The translations under genes and the position numbers were made by a program. Source: Thermoplasmata archaeon (lineage in GTDB: Archaea > Thermoplasmatota > Thermoplasmata > Thermoplasmatales > Thermoplasmataceae). Taken from it: 14,286 bases of DNA. The DNA lies in NCBI GenBank assembly GCA_021827885.1, contig JAKAUD010000121.1, positions 1 through 14,286 of the forward strand. The letters are read 5' to 3'. Shown piece by piece: positions 6,294 to 13,517 of this stretch. The notes beneath the pieces are model-generated. The model was given only the letters and a program-made list of their open reading frames with translations, was not told the DNA's origin and searched no databases. Position 1 is the stretch's first letter; each line of letters opens with the position of its first letter.

Positions 6294-7646
6294 ATGCCAT
6301 ACATTATAGTCACTAGCCGGAGCCCATATTCCTATGACAGGGTTAGGGGCAAAATAAACAAGAGGATGAACATAGGCGGGGTGGCAATAGTACTCAACGA
6401 TCTAATATCAAGGGAAGGTGGCACCTGGGTTTGCTGGGGTGATGGAACCGCTGACCATGAATTCCAGGAGGAGGATAATGGAAAGTTCAGGATATCCAGA
6501 ATCCTCTTGACTATACAGGAAAGGAGGGGATTTTATGATGAATATTCAAACAGTACCTTATGGCCACTATTTCATTATTTCAGGGAAAAAATACAGCACG
6601 ACCAAAAATATTTTAAGATTTATCAAAAGGTTAATGAGTTGTTTGCCGCAGCCATTGAAAAATCAATAAGAAATAAGGATGAAGTCATCTGGATCCATGA
6701 TTACCAGCTCTCACTGGTTCCAGGTTTCCTCAAGGAGAAGGGGGTTACCAACCCAATAATTTTCACCTGGCACATTCCCTGGGTCTCTGATGAATTCTAC
6801 TCCATACTCCCGGAGAGAGAGTTGCTGTTGAAATCTATCTCTTCAGCCGATTCCATTACATTCCATACAAAGGAATACAGGACAAACTTCCGTGATTCTT
6901 ATGAAAAAATCATCGGGGATCCAAAGAGTGTGGACAGGAAGTTGCACTACTATCCTCTTGGCATTGATTATAAGGCATACGAGGACATTGAAAGATTCAG
7001 GAAAATTCCACTGGCGATGCAAAATACCAAGATAATATTCTCGATTGACAGGCTCGACTATACAAAGGGGCTCATCGCAAGGGTAAAGGCTATAGAATCT
7101 CTCCTTAGAAATAATCCAGAACTTTCGCAGAAATTTATGTACTTGATGATAGTAACACCAAGTAGGACTAATGTAGGTCAGTATATGGATTTGAAGAATG
7201 AACTTGAGATGAATATAGGACGTATAAATGGGGAATACGGCAGGATTGGCTGGTATCCAATAACCTATATCTACAGGAAAGTTTCGCAGAAAACATTAAT
7301 CAATTATTACAAGTGGGCAGATATTGCCCTGATAACACCATTGATTGACGGGTTGAATCTTGTATGCAAGGAATTTATTGCTGCGAGCAATAAAGGCTTA
7401 TTGATATTATCTGAGTTTGCAGGTTCGGCCGAAGATCTAAACGGGGCTGTGAAGGTAAACCCAAACTCAATCGAGAATCTTTCATCAACACTATTCAGCG
7501 CACTATCAATGCCGGAAAGTGAAATCATGGACCGGCTCAACTCCCTGAAGGAAAAGGTTAGAAGAAGAGATATCCAGTGGTGGGCTCGCAAGGTAACGGA
7601 AACGATCAAGCGGAAGGAAAGCAATGTCAGAAATGCAGGAAATTGA
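6294..7646 (+). CDS. otsA: GT20 trehalose-6-phosphate synthase (or related glucosyl-phosphate synthase)
   Basis: GT-B fold glycosyltransferase of family 20, 450 residues (usual 450-480). It should join glucose from a nucleotide sugar to glucose-6-phosphate, giving trehalose-6-phosphate. Family landmarks in order: Arg9 in IIVTSRSP (normally VSNRLP), GGV (28-30), W-x-x-W (45, 48), SNSTLWPLFHYF (85-96), WIHDYQLSLVPGF (133-145), HIPW (160-163), the donor-phosphate residues Arg253 and Lys258 in IDRLDYTKGL, and the C-terminal nucleotide site DGLNLVCKEF (352-361) with SEFAGSAEDL (373-382). Several positions depart from bacterial OtsA (VTSRSP, FTWHIPW, GLN for GMN), as in other Thermoplasmata homologues, so a glucosylglycerol-phosphate synthase role is possible. 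It overlaps the phosphatase gene by 23 nt, making one pathway operon for a compatible solute. Confidence 0.88.
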   Translation: MPYIIVTSRSPYSYDRVRGKINKRMNIGGVAIVLNDLISREGGTWVCWGDGTADHEFQEEDNGKFRISRILLTIQERRGFYDEYSNSTLWPLFHYFREKIQHDQKYFKIYQKVNELFAAAIEKSIRNKDEVIWIHDYQLSLVPGFLKEKGVTNPIIFTWHIPWVSDEFYSILPERELLLKSISSADSITFHTKEYRTNFRDSYEKIIGDPKSVDRKLHYYPLGIDYKAYEDIERFRKIPLAMQNTKIIFSIDRLDYTKGLIARVKAIESLLRNNPELSQKFMYLMIVTPSRTNVGQYMDLKNELEMNIGRINGEYGRIGWYPITYIYRKVSQKTLINYYKWADIALITPLIDGLNLVCKEFIAASNKGLLILSEFAGSAEDLNGAVKVNPNSIENLSSTLFSALSMPESEIMDRLNSLKEKVRRRDIQWWARKVTETIKRKESNVRNAGN

Positions 7647-8358
7647 CGGGACTGTGGAGAGATTCAAGGAAAAAAGATCCCAGATTTTCCTTGACTATGA
7701 TGGTACCCTCGTTCCTATAAGAATCAATCCGGAGGAATGTTACCCGGACAAGAACCTCCTGCAATTGCTTGAAAAAATATCAGCATCGCATGAGTTGTAC
7801 ATCGTCACCGGAAGAAGCATGGAGGATATCACCGAATTTCTTGGAACTGACCTAAATGTAGTAGCACTCCACGGAGCCATTGGGAGGATAGGCGGCAAAG
7901 TGGTTGAATTTGTTCCAGAGCTGGATAGATACAGAAGATTATTTAAAAAAATAGAATTGGATTTAAGAGACAAACTCAAGGTCCCAGGGCTCAGAATTTA
8001 TGAGAAGGACGGAGGGCTGGTTCTTCACCTTGGGCTTGTCGATCCAGCGTATCGTTCCATAATACTGAACGAATATGATTATCTCTGCAGGGAATACGGG
8101 CTTGAAAAATACTATGGCATAAACATAGTGGAATTCAGGATCAGGGGCGTAAACAAGGGAAGGACGATAACAAAGCTGAGGAAAAAAGGGATGCAAGCAC
8201 TGATCGCTGGCGATGAGGATACTGATGAAGACTCATTTCTCTTCAATGCGGATGCACTTACAATACGGATAGGAAATGGGAAAACGAATGCAAAATATTC
8301 CGTTCCGGATTATATGGAATTCAGAAAAATACTTCACGAGATAGCCTATGGAAGGTGA
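7624..8358 (+). CDS. otsB: Trehalose-6-phosphate phosphatase (HAD superfamily)
   Basis: HAD-superfamily phosphatase of the OtsB family, 244 residues, expected to remove phosphate from the OtsA product to release free trehalose. Motif I is FLDYDGTLVP, with Asp24 as nucleophile and Asp26 as acid/base; motif II is IVTGRS (about 60-65); motif III Lys178 in VNKGRT; motif IV GDEDTDEDSF (196-205) supplies the Mg2+ ligands. A small cap domain occupies the middle (about 90-175), as in the OtsB type. Its start lies inside the end of otsA (23-nt overlap), with a GGAAGGAAAG purine stretch just upstream serving as a plausible ribosome-binding site, so the two are co-expressed. All catalytic residues are present. 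Confidence 0.9.
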   Translation: MSEMQEIDGTVERFKEKRSQIFLDYDGTLVPIRINPEECYPDKNLLQLLEKISASHELYIVTGRSMEDITEFLGTDLNVVALHGAIGRIGGKVVEFVPELDRYRRLFKKIELDLRDKLKVPGLRIYEKDGGLVLHLGLVDPAYRSIILNEYDYLCREYGLEKYYGINIVEFRIRGVNKGRTITKLRKKGMQALIAGDEDTDEDSFLFNADALTIRIGNGKTNAKYSVPDYMEFRKILHEIAYGR

Positions 8359-8408
8359 AACAGAACCTTAGCACGCTATGAACGAAGATAATTTTACTTT
8401 TTTGCATA

Positions 8409-8419
8409 ATTATATAAAA
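8409..8419 (+). promoter_or_regulatory. Probable TATA box of the two-gene DUF357 unit
   Basis: ATTATATAAAA lies about 33 nt before the ATG at 8447, so the transcript would carry a very short leader of 5-8 nt. A second A/T element (TTTAAG, 8435-8440) is too close to the start to act as box A. Confidence 0.4.
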
Positions 8420-8446
8420 TAAAAGACAATCTTGTTTAAGTAATAT

Positions 8447-8749
8447 ATGAGGACAATCCAGAAGAGAAATTTCAGATATGAGCACAGAGAACCGGTGAGA
8501 TCAAAAAAGGTAAAGAAACTCAATATGAGGAAAAGTGAGGAATTCAACTACATGCTGGGAAGAATAGTTGAAGGTCTTCCGGATAGCATACGCGGATCGA
8601 TCATGGGAAGCGTTTATGCGATTGCCTCAAAAAAAGGGATCAGGGAAGCAAAAGATTTCATATTAAAGAAGGGAGAAGAAGGCCTTATATCGGAAGATAT
8701 TCAGAAGAGACTGACAGATCTTGTTTTTGATTACAGCACCTATAGATGA
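8447..8749 (+). CDS. Uncharacterised 100-residue basic protein, partner of DUF357 gene
   Basis: I do not recognise the family. The N-terminal third is strongly basic (KRNFRYEHREPVRSKKVKKL), suggesting contact with nucleic acid or the ribosome; from about residue 30 the sequence is predicted helical and mixed-charge, with FNYMLGRIVEGLPDSIRGSI and a C-terminal YSTYR. No signal peptide, membrane segment or metal motif is visible. The stop codon overlaps the next start (ATGA), so it is co-translated with a DUF357 protein; the pair stands between otsB and the ribosomal operon with its own promoter. Codon and base composition match the neighbours. A start at Met27 is possible and would remove the basic segment, but the TATA position favours the first ATG. 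Confidence 0.75.
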   Translation: MRTIQKRNFRYEHREPVRSKKVKKLNMRKSEEFNYMLGRIVEGLPDSIRGSIMGSVYAIASKKGIREAKDFILKKGEEGLISEDIQKRLTDLVFDYSTYR

Positions 8750-9039
8750 TAGAGAACGAACTGGAAGAAAAAGTAAAGAAATATATAGCTCTTGAGGAAG
8801 AAGCACTCTCTAAAATCAAGATTTCAGTTCCAGAAAATTCTTTCCTAAAAACTTACGCACAGGATCTTCTAAATATGGTAAGATCGTATTTTGAAGATGC
8901 AAAACACTTCTATGCCAGGGGTGATCTTATCAACGCGCTCTCTTCCCTGAACTATTCATATGGATGGCTGGATTCAGGAATAAGGCTTGGCGTAATAGAT
9001 GGTCAATCTGATTACCGGCTCTTCACAATGTTCAAGTGA
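8746..9039 (+). CDS. DUF357 family protein
   Basis: Small helical protein of 97 residues, soluble. The second half carries the family pattern: a run of YFEDAKHFYARGDLINALSSL (52-72; core DAKHFYARGDLINAL) followed by SYGWLDSGIRLGVI (73-86 approx.), equal to the A-x-x-F/Y-x-x-G-D-x-x-N-A and G-W-L-D-x-G-x-x-L-G motifs of the archaeal DUF357 family. It is widespread in archaea, and its function is unknown; the arrangement of helices resembles TPR/HEPN-like small helical bundles, but that is only an impression. Its start overlaps the end of the preceding unknown gene (ATGA), which may be its functional partner. Confidence 0.85.
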   Translation: MIENELEEKVKKYIALEEEALSKIKISVPENSFLKTYAQDLLNMVRSYFEDAKHFYARGDLINALSSLNYSYGWLDSGIRLGVIDGQSDYRLFTMFK

Positions 9040-9112
9040 ATGCTATTTCCACCGCGGATTGGACAACATGGCAGGAGAACCGTATTAGATAAATGTTCAA
9101 TGCTTCGCAAAG

Positions 9113-9133
9113 AATATATATCGTTTAAAGATA
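9113..9133 (+). promoter_or_regulatory. Likely promoter region of the rpsM operon
   Basis: Two A/T elements, ATATATAT (9113-9120) and TTTAAAGATA (9124-9133), lie 70-90 nt before rpsM. Transcription from either would give a leader of about 45-60 nt, unlike the leaderless genes elsewhere in the window. The 164-nt gap before rpsM holds nothing else that I recognise. Confidence 0.4.
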
Positions 9134-9187
9134 AGCCTAAACCCGCATCGGATGATTTAGATTTCATTTATGCTGGATTCATTTAAA

Positions 9188-9192
9188 GAGGT
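9188..9192 (+). promoter_or_regulatory. Shine-Dalgarno site of rpsM
   Basis: GAGGT, 11 nt before the ATG at 9204. It shows that rpsM has a true 5' leader. A three-base-codon mini-frame ATG-ACT-TAA (9196-9204) lies between it and the rpsM start, sharing one A with that start (TAATG). Confidence 0.5.
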
Positions 9193-9203
9193 TTGATGAC
9201 TTA

Positions 9204-9671
9204 ATGCCAGAGGAAGAGAAAAAAAAGGAAGACTTTCAGTATATAGTTAGAATTGCAAACAAGGATCTAAAGGGAGAAAGAAACACAGTATTGGCTCTTG
9301 CAGATCTGAAGGGTGTTGGAATAAGGCTTGCTAAGGCTATTGCAAATAAACTTGAACTTGATTCAACAAAGAAGCTGGGAGAATTATCAGAGGAAGAGGT
9401 AGAGGAGATCAGGGAATTTGTGGAATCTGAGGAATACGAAGATTTTCCGGCTTGGCTGTTAAACAACAGGAACGATCCAGTAACAGGGAGAAATGTAAAT
9501 CTGGTTTCAAACGATCTTGACATACAACTTCAGGATAATATCAACTTGATGAGGAGAATCAGATCATACAAGGGAATAAGGCACGAAACTGGGCACAAGG
9601 TAAGAGGGCAGAGGACAAGAAGCAACGGTAGAAAAGGCCTGACATTGGGTGTTCAGAGGAAAAAGGAGTAA
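9204..9671 (+). CDS. rpsM: Small-subunit ribosomal protein uS13
   Basis: Archaeal S13 protein, 155 residues, located in the head of the 30S subunit, where it contacts the P-site tRNA and 5S-side bridges to the 50S. The core begins QYIVRIANKDLKGERNTVLAL, followed by the helix-hairpin-helix-like LKGVGIRLAKAIANKL (33-48), and ends in the basic tail SYKGIRHETGHKVRGQRTRS (121-140) with the conserved G-x-R-H-x-x-G-x-x-V-R-G-Q-R-T pattern. A short charged extension (MPEEEKKKEDF) precedes the core. It is first in the conserved rpsM-rpsD-rpsK-rpoD operon; nine bases separate it from rpsD. Confidence 0.97.
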   Translation: MPEEEKKKEDFQYIVRIANKDLKGERNTVLALADLKGVGIRLAKAIANKLELDSTKKLGELSEEEVEEIREFVESEEYEDFPAWLLNNRNDPVTGRNVNLVSNDLDIQLQDNINLMRRIRSYKGIRHETGHKVRGQRTRSNGRKGLTLGVQRKKE

Positions 9672-9680
9672 TGAGTAAAA

Positions 9681-10328
9681 ATGGGAGATCCTAAATTTTC
9701 AAAAAAGACATATTCAACACCAAGACATCCTTGGGAAAAAGAGAGAATCGATGCGGAAAAGGAAATTTTAATCAGGTATGGATTGAAGAACAAGAGGGAA
9801 TTATGGAAAGGAATGGCAATGCTTGATTCCATGAGAACTCAGGCAAGGCAATTGCAGGCCAAGATCAGGACAAATGATCCAGCTTCAATAAAACAGTTGA
9901 ATGCCCTTACCGCAAGGCTGGAAAGATATAACATATCAAGAAGCACCGGTTCGCTTGATGACATCCTTTCACTGAACATTGATAATGTACTTGAAAGAAG
10001 GCTTCAAACCCTGGTATTTCGCAAGAGTCTTGCAAAGACCATCGTCCAGGCAAGGCAGCTTATCACGCACGGGCACATATCGATGAACGGGAGAAGGGTT
10101 ACAATTCCCGGAATGCTCGTTGAACAATCAGAGGAGGACAGTATCCAGTATTATGAAAATTCTGTATTGACGGATGAGCTTCATCCATTAAGAAGAGCAA
10201 TGGTTGAACATGGAAACGAACAGGAACCTGAGCAGGGAGAGGAATCTCCAGAACCTTCGGAAGCGGCTCCAAAACAGGATGCAGAACCCAAGACAGAAGC
10301 ATCGGAAAATAAAGAGGAAGTTAAATGA
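9681..10328 (+). CDS. rpsD: Small-subunit ribosomal protein uS4 with acidic C-terminal tail
   Basis: Archaeal S4, 215 residues; a primary 16S rRNA-binding protein that nucleates 30S body assembly. The N-terminus [18 protein letters not shown] is the archaeal signature and fixes the start at 9681, although an out-of-frame ATG sits nearer to the AGGAG site (9664-9668). The S4 RNA-binding domain spans about 104-168 ([32 protein letters not shown]). Beyond about residue 178 comes a 38-residue low-complexity tail rich in Glu, Pro, Ser and Ala ([18 protein letters not shown] and on), probably disordered. The last codons overlap the rpsK start by 4 nt (ATGA), so translation is coupled. Confidence 0.97.
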   Translation: MGDPKFSKKTYSTPRHPWEKERIDAEKEILIRYGLKNKRELWKGMAMLDSMRTQARQLQAKIRTNDPASIKQLNALTARLERYNISRSTGSLDDILSLNIDNVLERRLQTLVFRKSLAKTIVQARQLITHGHISMNGRRVTIPGMLVEQSEEDSIQYYENSVLTDELHPLRRAMVEHGNEQEPEQGEESPEPSEAAPKQDAEPKTEASENKEEVK

Positions 10329-10708
10329 ACAAAACAGGAGTGGCACATATATTTGCATCCCAGAATAACACCATAATATTGGTAACAGACCAGACCGGTG
10401 CAGAAACACTTGCAAAGGCATCCGGTGGCATGGTAGTTAAGAACGACAGGGACGAATCCAGTCCATACGCTGCAATGAAAGCGGCTGATCTCATAGCAGA
10501 AAAGCTCAGGGAGAAAGAGGTAACTGATCTTGTTATCAAGGTGAGGGCTCCGGGAGGAAACAAGTCAAAGATTCCGGGACCTGGTGCGCAATCTGCAATC
10601 AGGGCACTTTCAAGGGCAGGGTTCAAGATTCTCAGAATCGAGGAGGTAACCCCGATACCTCACGATGGTACAAAGAAGAAAGGTGGAAAGAGGGGAAGGA
10701 GAGTTTAG
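10325..10708 (+). CDS. rpsK: Small-subunit ribosomal protein uS11
   Basis: Archaeal S11, 127 residues, on the platform of the 30S subunit near the mRNA exit. Recognised by [21 protein letters not shown] (5-25; core IFASQNNTI), the [17 protein letters not shown] segment, [21 protein letters not shown] (73-93), and the invariant end [19 protein letters not shown]. The gene overlaps rpsD by 4 nt and abuts rpoD exactly (TAG followed by ATG), so it is in the middle of a tightly packed operon. Confidence 0.97.
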   Translation: MNKTGVAHIFASQNNTIILVTDQTGAETLAKASGGMVVKNDRDESSPYAAMKAADLIAEKLREKEVTDLVIKVRAPGGNKSKIPGPGAQSAIRALSRAGFKILRIEEVTPIPHDGTKKKGGKRGRRV

Positions 10709-11530
10709 ATGGCTCTTAAAATACTCAATATAAGCGATAATTTTGCACTATTTGAAATATCAGGCATAACCTCTTCAGAAGCAAATGCTTTAAGGCGAAC
10801 ACTGATAAACGACATTCCAAAGCTTGCGATAGACAAGATACTGTTTCACCATGGGCAGATAAGAGACATGGATGGAAATGTGTATGATTCGTCTCTGCCG
10901 CTGTTTGATGAGGTTGTTGCGCACAGGATTGGCCTTATTCCATTAAAGACAGACCTGAAAATGAATTTCAGGAATGAGTGTTCATGTGGAGGAAAGGGCT
11001 GTGCGCTGTGCACTGTTACTTATTCAATCAATAAACTTGGCCCGGCAACCGTTACTTCCGGGGACCTGCAGCCAGTGGGAAATCCTGAACTTACGCCCAG
11101 CGATGATGAGATTCCCATTGTTAAGCTTGGTCACAAACAGGCAATTCTGATTACCGCTGAAGCGATTCTGGGAAGAGCCAGTGAGCATGCAAAATGGCAG
11201 GCAACCTCAGGTGTATCATACAAATACCATAGGGAGGCAGACATTCAAAAATCAAAGTTTCCGGAATGGAAAGCCATGAAGGAGAAAAACCCAGAGGCAA
11301 TTATTTCCGAAACGAAAGACAGGATAAAATTCACGGACGATTTCAAGACACGGTTGTTTTCACCCATAATAGGAAGGGAAGGGGTAACAATTGTGGAGGA
11401 TCCGGAAAGATTCATATTCAGGTTTGAGAGCGATGGCTCCCTGAAAGCATCTGACATCATCACTTATGCCCTGAAGAGGATACCTGAAAGATTCAACATG
11501 CTCCATGAGAGCATTGTTTCATCCGATTGA
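10709..11530 (+). CDS. rpoD: DNA-directed RNA polymerase subunit Rpo3 (RpoD)
   Basis: Archaeal counterpart of Rpb3 and of half the bacterial alpha dimer; with Rpo11 it forms the assembly platform of RNA polymerase. Length 273. Dimerisation-domain markers are [20 protein letters not shown] (22-41) and [15 protein letters not shown] (68-82) at the front, and the [19 protein letters not shown] block at the end. The insert domain holds Cys91, Cys93, Cys98 and Cys101 (C-S-C-x4-C-x2-C), like the zinc loop of eukaryotic Rpb3. The region at about 165-215, where many archaeal subunits have a ferredoxin-like Fe-S domain, contains no cysteine. A GGAG site (10698-10701) precedes the start by 7 nt; a T-run follows the gene. 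The usual downstream partners rpl18e, rpl13, rps9 and rpoN are absent here. Confidence 0.96.
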   Translation: MALKILNISDNFALFEISGITSSEANALRRTLINDIPKLAIDKILFHHGQIRDMDGNVYDSSLPLFDEVVAHRIGLIPLKTDLKMNFRNECSCGGKGCALCTVTYSINKLGPATVTSGDLQPVGNPELTPSDDEIPIVKLGHKQAILITAEAILGRASEHAKWQATSGVSYKYHREADIQKSKFPEWKAMKEKNPEAIISETKDRIKFTDDFKTRLFSPIIGREGVTIVEDPERFIFRFESDGSLKASDIITYALKRIPERFNMLHESIVSSD

Positions 11531-11539
11531 ATTATTTAA

Positions 11540-11546
11540 TTTTTTT
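11540..11546 (+). terminator. T-run terminator after rpoD
   Basis: Seven consecutive T about 10 nt after the rpoD stop, within ATTATTTAATTTTTTTAC. Marks the end of the ribosomal/RNA-polymerase operon before the next promoter. Confidence 0.5.
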
Positions 11547-11555
11547 ACACAATCC

Positions 11556-11564
11556 ATTTAAGTA
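11556..11564 (+). promoter_or_regulatory. TATA box for the IMPase-NAD kinase-JAMM unit
   Basis: ATTTAAGTA centred about 23 nt before the ATG at 11583. Together with the T-run just before it, this separates the unit from rpoD and implies a leaderless transcript. Confidence 0.5.
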
Positions 11565-11582
11565 TTAAGGCATTAAACCTTC

Positions 11583-12350
11583 ATGAACTCACACAATGAT
11601 ATTTTCATAGATATTGGGCACGAATTAATGGAGGCAATTCAGGATTCAAGGGAAAGGGGTACCACATTGGGAACAACGGGCATGGGCGCAGACGGAACAA
11701 GCACAAGCATCCTTGACCAGTTGTGTGAGGATATCATCATCAGGAGGATTATTGAAGAGGATCTTCCATACAATATTGTCAGCGAGGAGATAGGGAAGGT
11801 CAACAGGAACTATCAGGAGAATCTTGTCATCGATCCCCTTGATGGAACATTCAATGCCGAGAATGAAATACCATTCTATTCAATGTCAGTGGCAATTATG
11901 GGCGAGGATTTTAACAATCTCATGGGTGCTTTTGTGATGGACCTTGCCAGTGGTTCATATTACCACGCAACGCGTAAAGGCGGTGCGTATAAAAATAACA
12001 AAAAAATTAATGTGAGCGGGAAACCCAGGAGTGCTTTTATCATATCTACCGGATTGGTTGGAGGCATTCCGGAATACCTCATGTTTCCAAAAGGGAGATT
12101 CAGGATTCTTGGTTGTGCATCCCTTGAAATGTCATTGGTTGCAGAAGGGGTGTTTGATCTTATGGCATATGTCGGTGAAAAGAAGGCCATAAGGAACGTG
12201 GACATTGCAGCTTCCACCCTCCTGGTCCGGGAAGCGGGAGGTTTTGTAATGAATGAGCAATTAAAGGATCTGAACATGGGGCTCAGCCTTCTGGAAAAGA
12301 GCCAGGTGATTGCCGTAAGCAACAGGGATTTGGTGGTGAAAAAGCATTGA
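11583..12350 (+). CDS. IMPase/FBPase-family phosphatase, possible NADP phosphatase
   Basis: Mg2+- or Li+-sensitive phosphatase of the inositol monophosphatase superfamily, 255 residues. Metal site residues are in place: Glu68/Glu69 in IVSEEIG, Asp84 and Asp87 in VIDPLDGTFN, and Asp207 in NVDIAASTLLVREAGG. The usual Trp before the last Asp is Val206. LGCASLEMSLVAEG (167-180) corresponds to the substrate-side loop. Archaeal members hydrolyse inositol-1-phosphate, fructose-1,6-bisphosphate or NADP. The TTGA overlap with NAD kinase is telling: in methanogens an IMPase domain acting as NADP phosphatase is fused to NAD kinase, so NADP is the likely physiological substrate here (inference). Fructose bisphosphatase or inositol phosphatase activity remains possible. 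Confidence 0.88.
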   Translation: MNSHNDIFIDIGHELMEAIQDSRERGTTLGTTGMGADGTSTSILDQLCEDIIIRRIIEEDLPYNIVSEEIGKVNRNYQENLVIDPLDGTFNAENEIPFYSMSVAIMGEDFNNLMGAFVMDLASGSYYHATRKGGAYKNNKKINVSGKPRSAFIISTGLVGGIPEYLMFPKGRFRILGCASLEMSLVAEGVFDLMAYVGEKKAIRNVDIAASTLLVREAGGFVMNEQLKDLNMGLSLLEKSQVIAVSNRDLVVKKH

Positions 12351-13165
12351 AAGTCGCGTTCATTATAAGGAAAGATTGTCCAAGGTGCGCAAGGATAGTG
12401 GAGAGGATTCTGAATATCCTGCCACCAGATGTAGAGACAATATTTGAGGATGAAGTGGGAAAACACCTCAAGGTTCAGACCACAAACGTCGGTTCCATTG
12501 CAGCTGACATAATCATAACAATAGGAGGGGATGGAACCGTACTGCTTGCAAGCCAGAAAGCCAAGGGGCCAATTCTGGGAATAAATATGGGGGCACTCGG
12601 ATTCCTCTCTGAGATTGAACTTGGAAGTGTTGAAGCTTCCATTTACAAATTGATACGTGGTGATTACACGATTGTTGAGGTCATGAGGCTTGCAGTCTAC
12701 GTAAATGGGGAAATGCGGGGCAAATGCATCAACGAAACGGTGATTCACTCCAAGATGATTTCCAAGGTACGGAGCTTCAAGGTATATGTTGATGGCAACT
12801 TCGTGGACAAAACGCGTGCAGATGGGGTTATTATTGCCACGCCCATGGGATCAACCTCTTATTCAATGAGTGCTGGAGGTCCAATTATACTACCTTCCGC
12901 AGAAGCCATGGCGCTTGCATTCATTGCACCGGTAACCCTGAGAATCAGGCCAATGGTTGTTTCCTCGAATTCAACTGCACAGATTGTCATGGGTGGAACA
13001 AACGAGGAAAGCCTGATAATTCTTGACGGACAGCAGGAAATAGAGATAAAATCCGGTGACCGTGTGGAGATCAGGAAATGTGTGGAACCTGCAAAATTCA
13101 TCACCATGAGAAGGAATTTCTTCACGAAATTCAGGGAGAAGTTGTTGAAAGATGTGGTCAATTAG
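12347..13165 (+). CDS. nadK: NAD kinase
   Basis: ATP- or polyphosphate-dependent NAD kinase making NADP, 272 residues. Diagnostic motifs: GGDGT (60-64) with TVLLAS after it, NMGALGFLSE (80-89), NE (129-130), the DGVIIATPMGSTSYSMSAGG stretch (159-178), and a C-terminal beta-rich half ending in a basic helix. It starts with TTG at 12347, overlapping the phosphatase stop as TTGA; there is no in-frame ATG until GINMGALG at residue 81, past the GGDGT motif, so TTG is required. A CPRC pair at residues 11-14 is an unusual addition. Its 3' end overlaps the JAMM gene by 14 nt. Placement directly behind a phosphatase of the NADP-phosphatase family suggests control of the NAD/NADP ratio. Confidence 0.93.
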   Translation: MKVAFIIRKDCPRCARIVERILNILPPDVETIFEDEVGKHLKVQTTNVGSIAADIIITIGGDGTVLLASQKAKGPILGINMGALGFLSEIELGSVEASIYKLIRGDYTIVEVMRLAVYVNGEMRGKCINETVIHSKMISKVRSFKVYVDGNFVDKTRADGVIIATPMGSTSYSMSAGGPIILPSAEAMALAFIAPVTLRIRPMVVSSNSTAQIVMGGTNEESLIILDGQQEIEIKSGDRVEIRKCVEPAKFITMRRNFFTKFREKLLKDVVN

Positions 13166-13517
13166 GAGAAGAGTAATCAGGATGGTCATGGAGGCTTCGC
13201 TGGACAGCCTGCCAAAGGAGTTTGGAGCTTTCCTCAGGGCCGAGAACAAGGTGATTTACGAGATAGCGATCCTGCCGGGTACCATCCAGGGCGATTCACA
13301 CACGATCTTCCAGCTGTACAATAAACCGATAGACTTCAGCATAGTGGGCTCAATCCATTCGCACCCTTCCGGTGTTATTTCACCATCCGATGCGGATCTC
13401 CACATGTTCTCCAATACCGGGCCAATACACATAATTGTGGGATACCCATTCAAGGAATATTCATTCATAGCGTTCAACAGGAAAGGGGAAGCAGAAAAGA
13501 TTGAGGTAATTGGTTAG
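13152..13517 (+). CDS. JAMM/MPN+ metalloprotease domain protein
   Basis: Single-domain Mov34/MPN/PAD-1 protein, 121 residues. The full zinc-protease motif is present: Glu23 in PKEFGAFL, then His69-x-His71-x7-Ser79-x2-Asp82 in GSIHSHPSGVISPSDADL. Archaeal relatives such as HvJAMM1 cleave ubiquitin-like SAMP modifiers from proteins or process sulfur-carrier proteins; here the substrate is unknown. The chosen ATG overlaps nadK by 14 nt and keeps the helix IRRRVIRMVMEASLDSLPKE that precedes the catalytic Glu in the family; ATG at 13182, behind an AGGAG, is an alternative giving 111 residues. Third and last gene of the phosphatase-nadK unit; why a protease is attached to NADP metabolism is unclear. 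Confidence 0.88.
   Translation: MWSIRRRVIRMVMEASLDSLPKEFGAFLRAENKVIYEIAILPGTIQGDSHTIFQLYNKPIDFSIVGSIHSHPSGVISPSDADLHMFSNTGPIHIIVGYPFKEYSFIAFNRKGEAEKIEVIG

Noticed and set aside
9040..9203. Possible riboswitch or protein-binding leader before rpsM
   Set aside because: No long stems or known riboswitch core could be drawn; a short leader with a Shine-Dalgarno site explains what is seen.
10188..10421. Minus-strand hydrophobic frame opposite the uS4 tail
   Set aside because: Apparent membrane character is the antisense of Glu/Lys-rich codons (Phe/Leu-rich complement), not a real gene.
11960..12748. Long minus-strand frame (262 codons) opposite the IMPase and NAD kinase genes
   Set aside because: It is antisense to two genes with complete catalytic motifs; its translation has no domain-like pattern and is rich in residues typical of antisense frames.
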